Positions 15,227 to 21,517 of a stretch of 30,478 bases of DNA are shown here, in pieces. The DNA lies in the NCBI GenBank assembly GCA_000431515.1, contig HF991363.1, positions 1,792 to 32,269 of the forward strand, written 5' to 3'. This stretch comes from Clostridium sp. CAG:632. Lineage in GTDB: Bacteria > Bacillota > Clostridia > Lachnospirales > Lachnospiraceae. How positions within the stretch are numbered: the stretch's first letter is position 1; the number at the start of each line of letters is the position of its first letter. The position numbers were made by a program, and so were the translations under genes. Below the pieces are notes generated by a model. That model worked only from the letters and a program-made list of their open reading frames with translations. It made no database searches and had not been told where the DNA came from.

Positions 15227-17599
15227 ATGAAGCAGAAAGTAAGAAACAGAAAACGATGGCTTGGAATTCTGATAGCACTTGCAGTGGTACTGACAAGTAC
15301 AGGGATTCTGACACCTGTGACGAAGGTAGCAGCAAGTGGGTATGATCCTGCAAGTGCGGCTGCATATGCAAGACAATGGGGTGGATCAAGGAGAAATCCC
15401 GCTTATAACGATTATACAGGATCCGGTGGTGACTGTATGAATTTCGTATCCCAATGTTTGAGAGCCGGTGGCCTTGAGCTTGGTGGTGACTGGCAGCCAT
15501 ATACCAGTTCCTGGGTAGGAGTTCCCAGTTTTGTAAGAGCAATGCAGGCAAGGGGATATCAGGTAATTGAAAATCCGACTGCAGATCAAATCTATCCCGG
15601 CAATCCGGTTATTTATGAGTGGAAGGGAAAGAATTATTGGGGGCATGCAACCATTTGTATTGGATATAATAGCAATGGTGTTCCAATTGTAACTGGTCAT
15701 ACAAGGGATATTGATGAACGTGTATGGAACTATGGAGCAGGAAGCGCCAATAAAATGTGTACCATCCTGATCAATCGCGGCGGAGTGAGTTCAGATACTC
15801 CTGTTTACTTGGGGGATAACTTCTATGCCTATATTCGTAGTAATCTGGCAGAGAAGCCATTGACCAATGATTCCAGAAATGTATCTATCCGCAGTTATGG
15901 TGACAGCCGGGAGGCAATTAAACGTCAGATCTGGAACTTCGTTCGTCAGAGTGATGGCTCTTATATTATCTACAGCTGTCTGGACGGAAATGTGTTAGAG
16001 GTAGAAGGAGCAGGAACCGGTTCGGGTGCGAATGTACAGACATTAGGTTACTGGGGACACCCTGCACAGCGATGGTTTGTTTATGGTAGTTATGGAAACT
16101 ACCGGTTGAGGGCACAATGCACGGAATGCGTTCTGGATGTGGCGAACTCCGGAAAAGAGGATGGGACAAACATTCAGATGTGTGCATATAACGGCTATCA
16201 GGCGCAGTCATTCAGCATAGATCAGGTCAATGCATCCATAATCCTGCCGGATAACCCGGCAAATATGGGAGATGATTTCTATGCCTATATTTACAGCAAT
16301 CTGGCAAGTAAGGTTTTGACGAATGACTCCAGCAATGTATCTATCCGCAGTAAAGGAAACTGTGATAATATCAGACGTCAGATCTGGCATTTCGTTCGTC
16401 GAAGTGATGGAGCTTATGTTATTTACAATTGTTTGGATGGAAATGTACTGGATGTGCAGGGCGCAGGGACTGTATCCGGAATTAATGTACAGACTTATGG
16501 ATATTGGGGGCATCCTGCTCAGCATTGGTATCTATATGGAAACACCGGTACCTGTCAGCTGCAGTCACAGTGCTCGGAGTGCATTCTTGATATTGCAAAC
16601 TCTGAGCAGGGTGAGGGAAGCAATGTTCAGATGTGTAGAAGTAACGGAAATAAGGCACAGTTATTCTCTATAGAAAAGACAGCGAATCCGGACGCACCGG
16701 CACCGAATCCACCGGCACCATCGGTGGTAAAGGTCTCAAAAATAACATTAAATAAGACCAGTGCCGGTCTTGTGAAAGGGAACACATTGCAGTTATCTGC
16801 AACAGTATTTCCGACAAATGCAAGTAACAAAACCGTATCATGGAGCTCTTCCAATAAAGCAGTGGCAACGGTTACATCCGGTGGAAAGGTAACCGCAAAG
16901 GCAGCAGGAACAGCTACCATTACCTGTACTGCAAAGGATGGAAGTGGCAAAAAGGCAACCTGTAGGGTGACAGTGACGAATCCGGCACCGACAGTTGTGA
17001 AAGTAACTGGCATCAAACTGAATAAAACCAGTGCAACGCTGGTCAAAGGTGATGCATTGACACTAAAAGCAACGGTTACACCAACAAATGCAAGCAATCG
17101 GGCAGTTACATGGAAGTCCTCTAATACCAGAATTGCAACTGTCAGCGGTACTGGAAAGGTAACAGCTAAAGCAGTAGGAACAGTTACGATTACCTGTACG
17201 GCAAAGGATGGCAGCGGGAAGAAGGCAACCTGTAAAATTACAGTACGCAATTATACGAAAACCGAAGCCTATGTAGCACGAATTTATACAAAGGCGTTGG
17301 GAAGATCCCCGGAAATCGCAGGATTAAAATACTGGACTGCAGAGATCAATGCAAGACGTAAGACGCCGGTACAGGTGGCAGAACAATTCTTCTTTGCACC
17401 GGAATTTACGAATAAGAAGTTGAATAACACAGCTTATGTAAAAGTGCTTTATCGGACCTTTATGGGACGAGAAGCAGATCGGGGAGGCTTAAACTACTGG
17501 ATAGGTCGTCTGAACCGGGGCGAAAGCAGGAAGAGCGTATTAGAAGCATTTGCCGGCTGTCCGGAGTTCCGGAAGATCGTAAAGAGCTTCGGACTGTAA
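15227..17599 (+). CDS. Secreted modular amidase: Amidase_6, ricin-type lectin x2, BIG2 x2, DUF4214
   Basis: A 790-residue exported protein. The signal peptide covers residues 1-37 or so (basic start, hydrophobic core, cleavage near AAS-G). An Amidase_6-like papain-fold domain (about 39-185) contains GGDCMNFVSQCL with probable catalytic C70 and NYWGHATICIGY with H140. Two homologous ricin-B/CBM13-like repeats follow (about 195-340 and 350-490; shared CLDGNVL, VQT.GYWGHPAQ.W). Two BIG2 Ig-like domains (about 500-670) end in TATITCTAKDGSGKKATC. A C-terminal DUF4214 pair (about 675-785) completes it. It probably cleaves a peptide or amide in peptidoglycan or another surface polymer while binding glycans. 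A strong AAGGAGGAG precedes the ATG. It appears monocistronic. Confidence 0.88.
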   Translation: MKQKVRNRKRWLGILIALAVVLTSTGILTPVTKVAASGYDPASAAAYARQWGGSRRNPAYNDYTGSGGDCMNFVSQCLRAGGLELGGDWQPYTSSWVGVPSFVRAMQARGYQVIENPTADQIYPGNPVIYEWKGKNYWGHATICIGYNSNGVPIVTGHTRDIDERVWNYGAGSANKMCTILINRGGVSSDTPVYLGDNFYAYIRSNLAEKPLTNDSRNVSIRSYGDSREAIKRQIWNFVRQSDGSYIIYSCLDGNVLEVEGAGTGSGANVQTLGYWGHPAQRWFVYGSYGNYRLRAQCTECVLDVANSGKEDGTNIQMCAYNGYQAQSFSIDQVNASIILPDNPANMGDDFYAYIYSNLASKVLTNDSSNVSIRSKGNCDNIRRQIWHFVRRSDGAYVIYNCLDGNVLDVQGAGTVSGINVQTYGYWGHPAQHWYLYGNTGTCQLQSQCSECILDIANSEQGEGSNVQMCRSNGNKAQLFSIEKTANPDAPAPNPPAPSVVKVSKITLNKTSAGLVKGNTLQLSATVFPTNASNKTVSWSSSNKAVATVTSGGKVTAKAAGTATITCTAKDGSGKKATCRVTVTNPAPTVVKVTGIKLNKTSATLVKGDALTLKATVTPTNASNRAVTWKSSNTRIATVSGTGKVTAKAVGTVTITCTAKDGSGKKATCKITVRNYTKTEAYVARIYTKALGRSPEIAGLKYWTAEINARRKTPVQVAEQFFFAPEFTNKKLNNTAYVKVLYRTFMGREADRGGLNYWIGRLNRGESRKSVLEAFAGCPEFRKIVKSFGL

Positions 17600-17651
17600 G
17601 GATAGGGTATCAAGCAGGGGATATGTGAAAACTGCATATTACAGATGGTCT

Positions 17652-17672
17652 GAGGCCGCAAAATGCGGCCTC
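17652..17672 (+). terminator. Strong GC hairpin downstream of the amidase gene
   Basis: GAGGCCGCA (17652-17660) and TGCGGCCTC (17664-17672) form a perfect 9-bp stem with an AAA loop. No T-run follows, so it may act as an mRNA 3' stabiliser or a bidirectional barrier rather than a classical intrinsic terminator. The surrounding gene-free 17600-17871 also has AACCTG/CAGGTT (17732-17749) but nothing else I can name. Confidence 0.6.
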
Positions 17673-17871
17673 GGATTCTCTAAGGCTGGATGTTGTGAGA
17701 GCGAAGCTCGACCAATTTCTCTCATTTTCAACCTGCAGTTCCAGGTTCAGATAGGTATTGTTATAGTGTAATCAATCTGTCCGGTGGCGGCTTCAAGCTG
17801 CTCTGAAAAGATAGTGTCAGAAGACAAGGAAGTAAAAAGCGGTTATTGTCAAAAAATAGTAAAAAGGCGGG

Positions 17872-17918
17872 AATGTCGCTTGCGAAAAGACCTAAATGAA
17901 ATAGAGGTACAGTATAAT
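17872..17918 (+). promoter_or_regulatory. Upstream element and -10 at the head of the Hsp70 island
   Basis: AATGTC (17872-17877), 7 nt, AAAAGACC (17885-17892), 20 nt, then TATAAT (17913-17918). This is the same arrangement as at 15137-15182. The -10 box ends only 5 nt before the first ATG (17924), which has no ribosome site, so either the message is leaderless or the true start has been lost. Confidence 0.5.
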
Positions 17919-17923
17919 TAATA

Positions 17924-18297
17924 ATGGGAAATAAAGAGAATAGAGAAGAAGAGGAAAAAACAGAAGTATCAGAAGAAAGAGCAGTAGATGCACAAGAGTG
18001 GAAAGCGGCGTATATATTACAGGTAAATGAGATTGATACAACTTCGGAATTAGGTCTTCTGGCAGGATATTTGGTGGATGTGGGCTTAGATAGTGTTCCG
18101 GAATTGATAGCGTATTCATCGAGCGATAGTGATATGTATACATATGAAATGGTCAATTAATTGCATTAGGATATTCTGCAACATATGTAACAGAAAGATA
18201 TTATCAGAGAGGAAACCTATTGATTGCAGAATCGCATAGCGAGATTTGTAATTTGATAAGTACAGGAATCATAATGGATGTAACAACATCTAGTTAA
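17924..18297 (+). pseudogene. Acidic protein broken by a frameshift
   Basis: The frame from 17924 gives 78 residues (an acidic Glu-rich start, then AQEWKAAYILQVNEIDTTSELGLL...) and stops at 18158-18160. An overlapping -1 frame continues without a start as QLIALGYSATYVTERYYQRG... to a stop at 18295-18297, adding 47 residues of equally protein-like sequence. The two halves join smoothly as SSSDSDMYTYEMVN + QLIALGYSA, so I infer one protein of about 125 residues split by an indel between 18148 and 18157. No slippery heptamer is present in that 10-nt window. The product is not recognised. It ends 5 nt before the JAMM protease gene, so the two were probably translated together. Confidence 0.55.
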
Positions 18298-18302
18298 TAG
18301 GA

Positions 18303-18728
18303 ATGGAAATAGTAAGAATTACACAAAGTGTATATAAGGAAATTATGAATACTATTGGAAAATATGCTCCGGAAACAGGTGGTGCTTTGGGAGAGAAAAA
18401 TGGAGTGATATGCAGATATTTTTTTGATGAAAAAGCCATCGGAAATAAAAATTCATATTCACCTACGACAGATTCGATTAATGAAGTAATTGATAAATGG
18501 GAGAAAGATGAAATCAGGTTTGCCGGAATCATTCATAGTCATCCCGGAATCATGAAAAGACTGTCTTATGCAGATGTGTATTATGCGCAATGTTTACTGA
18601 AACAAAATGAGACTGAAAGTATTTTATTTCCAATAGTTGTGCACGGGGTAGAGATTCGAATCTGTATGTACAAGGTTTTGCTGGGATGTGATGTAAAGGA
18701 ATGCAACATCAAATTAATGGATGCATAG
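18303..18728 (+). CDS. JAB/MPN (JAMM) metalloprotease-like protein
   Basis: A 141-residue protein with a complete JAMM motif: E24 (in APETGGALG), H78-S-H80 followed by seven residues, S88 and D91 (HSHPGIMKRLSYAD). H78, H80 and D91 would bind zinc and E24 would act as general base. Prokaryotic JAB proteins cleave ubiquitin-like or sulfur-carrier fusions, or process precursor peptides. No E1-like or ubiquitin-like partner is visible in this window. TAGGA abuts the ATG and the preceding frame stops at 18297, so translation probably depended on coupling to the now-broken upstream ORF. AT-rich like the rest of the island. Confidence 0.85.
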   Translation: MEIVRITQSVYKEIMNTIGKYAPETGGALGEKNGVICRYFFDEKAIGNKNSYSPTTDSINEVIDKWEKDEIRFAGIIHSHPGIMKRLSYADVYYAQCLLKQNETESILFPIVVHGVEIRICMYKVLLGCDVKECNIKLMDA

Positions 18729-18763
18729 TCAAAATAGATGATAAAAGAAAGGGGAAATGAACT

Positions 18764-18934
18764 ATGGAGAAGAAAGAAAAGGTATGTAAGGGAACCTGTT
18801 GTGCGTATTGCTGTGGAGATTGCGGTTGGGCAGAACCGGGAGATGACCAGAGAATCTGGTGCACTAGAAATCGTGCATATTATTATCCTTATGAAAGCTC
18901 AGAAGGATGCAGTGGATATTTTACAAGAAAATAG
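18764..18934 (+). CDS. 56-residue cysteine-rich small protein
   Basis: A short ORF with a good ribosome site (AAAGGGG at 18748-18754, 9 nt before the ATG). The product has eight cysteines: CKGTCCAYCCGDCGW in the first third, then IWCT and EGCSGYF. The spacing (C..CC.CC..C) suggests a compact metal-binding or disulfide-rich fold. The second half is aromatic-rich (RAYYYPYESSEGCSGYFTRK). A longer reading in another frame from 18738 overlaps it but lacks the ribosome site and looks less protein-like. It sits 35 nt after the JAMM gene and before grpE-like, so is probably part of the same unit. Role unknown; a zinc-binding adaptor is one guess. Confidence 0.65.
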   Translation: MEKKEKVCKGTCCAYCCGDCGWAEPGDDQRIWCTRNRAYYYPYESSEGCSGYFTRK

Positions 18935-19213
18935 TTTGCCGGTGTGAATTATGGGGCTGGAGAATATCGATGGTCAAATATGCGAGAAATGTGTTGTTAT
19001 AAGCAGAGTTCTCCCATGCACGCTGTATGATAAGGGCATAATTAGTCCAAACATCGACAACATAGTCAAGCCAATCAATGTAATGATAGAAACGAGATAC
19101 GGTGTATGCAGACAATGACACTTTTTAGAAAGAGATGAATAGTCAAAGTGGACAAAATATATAGTAGAGGAAAGGGAAGAATTTACGTATAAATTGAAGG
19201 AGGAGATTTAGGG
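18935..19213. other. Gene-poor gap inside the island
   Basis: I see no convincing gene. An ORF of 55 codons from ATG 18951 to 19118 includes CEKC but has no ribosome site. The frame of the Cys-rich protein stays open for another 31 codons past its TAG (AGVNYGAGEYRW...), which could be a decayed extension. A ribosome site for the next gene (AAGGAGGAG, 19197-19205) ends the gap. Confidence 0.4.
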
Positions 19214-19849
19214 ATGGAAGATGTAAAAAACAATGATAATTTCGTGCCAAGCGAAGAGGAAATGGTAGTAGATGAAATGGATAATATTGAAAATATAGTA
19301 CAGGAGGAAAATACAGAAAAAACGGAAGAGTTGGATAGTGTTATAAAAGACTTATCAAGTAAAATCGATGAATTGTCTAAATTGTTTACAAAAAAAATAA
19401 TGTACACAGAATACCAAGAGAAAATAGTTGATCAAATGCATGAAGAATTGGAACAATATAAATTAGATATGTATGCAAAATTAATTCGCCCGATTTTATT
19501 AGACATAATTGCAACAAGAGATAGTATTCAGCGGGTGACCATGAGTTATAAAAATAAGCTGGAAGACGAGCAAAACATAGCATTGAATATATTTTCGGAT
19601 TATTCATATGATCTACAAGATATTTTGGAAAAAAATGAAGTGGAAATATATAAGACAACAGAAGGTGGAAAATATATTCCGGCTTTGCATCATATTGTGA
19701 AGAAAATACCTACAAATGATTTAGAACAACATGGAACAATTATTGAATCATTTGCGGATGGATATAAGTATAATGGCAAGGTACTTTCGGCTGAGAAAGT
19801 ATCGGTATATGTTTATGAAAAAGAACAAAATGAAAGTGAGGAAAAGTAA
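19214..19849 (+). CDS. GrpE-like nucleotide exchange factor
   Basis: A 211-residue protein. The acidic N-terminus (to about residue 40) is followed by a long coiled-coil (ELDSVIKDLSSKIDELSKLF and on), then a helical four-helix-bundle-like part (KLIRPILLDIIATRDSIQRV). The C-terminus is a short beta domain ending IIESFADGYKYNGKVLSAEKVSVY, which matches the GrpE ending 'GY.L.g.VL.pA.V.V'. Known role of GrpE: releasing ADP from Hsp70. It lies directly before the Hsp70-like gene with no gap (stop at 19849, next ATG at 19850), which supports a dedicated partner. It is clearly divergent from a housekeeping GrpE. AAGGAGGAG lies 8 nt upstream. Confidence 0.85.
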   Translation: MEDVKNNDNFVPSEEEMVVDEMDNIENIVQEENTEKTEELDSVIKDLSSKIDELSKLFTKKIMYTEYQEKIVDQMHEELEQYKLDMYAKLIRPILLDIIATRDSIQRVTMSYKNKLEDEQNIALNIFSDYSYDLQDILEKNEVEIYKTTEGGKYIPALHHIVKKIPTNDLEQHGTIIESFADGYKYNGKVLSAEKVSVYVYEKEQNESEEK

Positions 19850-21451
19850 ATGGGAAAATATGTATTTGGAATTGATTTGGGAACTACATATTCATGTATT
19901 GCATATGTAGATGATACGGGTAGGCCAACAGTAATACCGAATAAAGAGGGAGATGCAACAACCCCATCAGTAGTGAATTTTGCAAGTTCAGATAGCGTGG
20001 TAGTAGGACAAATTGCAAAAGAAGTTGCGGAAATTGATCCTCAAAATACAATTTCTTTAGTAAAAACATTGATGGGAAAAAGTAAGTTTGCAATTAATTA
20101 CAATGGTGAAGATTGGTCACCTGAACAGGTGTCTGCGGAAATATTAAAAAAGTTGACACGAGATGCGGCTGAAGCGTTAAATACAGAAGTTCGAGATGTT
20201 GTAATTACATGTCCTGCTTATTTTGGGACAACGGAGGCAGAAGCAACACGAGTAGCAGGTGAAATTGCAGGTCTAAATGTTATCGAGATTATGAGAGAGC
20301 CAACAGCTGCAGCTCTTTATTACGGTGTAACAAAAGCCACAGAGGAGAAGACATTTTTAGTATATGATTTGGGAGGAGGAACATTCGATGTGACCGTAAT
20401 GAAAGTTAGTGTTGATGGTAATATAGAAGTTGTATGCATGGATGGAGATCATGATCTTGGGGGTAAAGATTGGGATGTACAGTTGATGAATTATCTAGCA
20501 GCACAATTTTGTGAAGTTACAGGTTTTGATGGCGATTTTGATGAGTATGGACAACAGACACTACGACTGAAAGCAGAGACTGCAAAAAAACAACTAACAC
20601 AGAGACCGGAGGTTCCGGTTATGTTAGATGCAGAGGGGCTGAGGGCAAGAATCAATGTGACACAGGATATATTTGATGAGATTACAGAATCGTTACTTGA
20701 ACAAACTATTGAAAAGACGGATGCTGTACTTAATGTGGCAAAAAGTAAAAATTGCGAGATTGATGAAATATTTATGGTGGGTGGATCGACAAAAATGCCA
20801 CAAGTTTCAAGAATATTGCAAGAAAGGTACGGAGTTCCGATTAGTGTATTAGATCCGGACCAGGCGGTCGCTAAAGGTGCAGCGTTATATGCTGTAGTTG
20901 CATATTCCAATCAAAAAAGCAATCAAGAGGAGGAACCGGAATCAGAGTTGGCAGTAAGACCTGAGCACATTCCGACAATAGGTGGAGGAACAATTAAGGA
21001 TATTAAGATTGAAATGGCGGCGACGAAGAGCTATGGGTTGGATGTATTTAGAAATGGTAATGAATTGTTGTGTAATAATATAATTATTAAAAACGCAAAG
21101 ATGACAAATGGAGAAGTAACAGTAACGAAAGAATATGGTACGCATATAGATAATCAGACAGAAGTTGAATTCAATATTTATGAAAGTGATTTTATGGATG
21201 AGTGGTATGAAATAGATGATGATTACTTAATTGGAACAGCCACGTTACCATTACCGGGAAATTTACCAGCCGATTCGCCGTTGCAAGTTACCTTCTCATT
21301 AAATACAGAAGGAATATTGAAACTCCGAGGTGTTGATTTGGTTACCAAGAAAGAGGTGAATGCTGAATTTGTAGCGACAAATGGTATTAGTATGACAAAA
21401 GAGGAAATTAAAAAGGCAAAGGAAAAAAGTAAAGGCATTGTTGTTGAATAA
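19850..21451 (+). CDS. Hsp70/DnaK-like chaperone lacking the lid
   Basis: A 533-residue protein, about 100 residues shorter than DnaK. The nucleotide-binding domain is intact: FGIDLGTTYSCIAY (phosphate 1), VVITCPAYF, MREPTAAALYYG, LVYDLGGGTFDVTV with D173 (phosphate 2) and FMVGGSTKMPQV (residues 308-319, adenosine). The linker after about residue 360 is acidic (NQEEEPESELAV) and lacks the hydrophobic DVLLLD type. The beta substrate-binding domain is recognisable (KSYGLDVF, DNQTEVEFNIYE), but only a short helix (MTKEEIKKAKEKSKG) replaces the helical lid and the C-terminal EEVD-like tail. It is probably ATP-dependent with specialised clients. Translation likely couples to grpE-like. Confidence 0.92.
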   Translation: MGKYVFGIDLGTTYSCIAYVDDTGRPTVIPNKEGDATTPSVVNFASSDSVVVGQIAKEVAEIDPQNTISLVKTLMGKSKFAINYNGEDWSPEQVSAEILKKLTRDAAEALNTEVRDVVITCPAYFGTTEAEATRVAGEIAGLNVIEIMREPTAAALYYGVTKATEEKTFLVYDLGGGTFDVTVMKVSVDGNIEVVCMDGDHDLGGKDWDVQLMNYLAAQFCEVTGFDGDFDEYGQQTLRLKAETAKKQLTQRPEVPVMLDAEGLRARINVTQDIFDEITESLLEQTIEKTDAVLNVAKSKNCEIDEIFMVGGSTKMPQVSRILQERYGVPISVLDPDQAVAKGAALYAVVAYSNQKSNQEEEPESELAVRPEHIPTIGGGTIKDIKIEMAATKSYGLDVFRNGNELLCNNIIIKNAKMTNGEVTVTKEYGTHIDNQTEVEFNIYESDFMDEWYEIDDDYLIGTATLPLPGNLPADSPLQVTFSLNTEGILKLRGVDLVTKKEVNAEFVATNGISMTKEEIKKAKEKSKGIVVE

Positions 21452-21517
21452 AACGTTGGACAACTATTTAAATGATTTAAGTACTAATATATGACGAGAG
21501 CAGAAGGGTATGTACGA

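Noticed and set aside
17761..18156. 131-codon ORF on the minus strand
   Set aside because: It lies over the promoter-like element and the acidic ORF, is rich in Ser/Leu/Phe as expected for antisense of acidic coding sequence, and has no ribosome site.
18145..18160. Programmed -1 frameshift joining the two halves of the acidic protein
   Set aside because: The usable overlap (18148-18157) has no slippery heptamer or downstream structure; an indel is simpler.
18738..18947. 69-codon ORF overlapping the Cys-rich gene
   Set aside because: It has no ribosome site before its ATG and its sequence is unlike a protein; the overlapping 56-codon frame has AAAGGGG at correct spacing and a clear cysteine pattern.
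18951..19118. 55-codon plus-strand ORF with CEKC
   Set aside because: No ribosome site and no family resemblance; kept only as part of the gap note.
18921..19121. 66-codon minus-strand ORF in the island gap
   Set aside because: No ribosome site and no recognisable domain; its aromatic-rich composition could be chance in AT-rich DNA.
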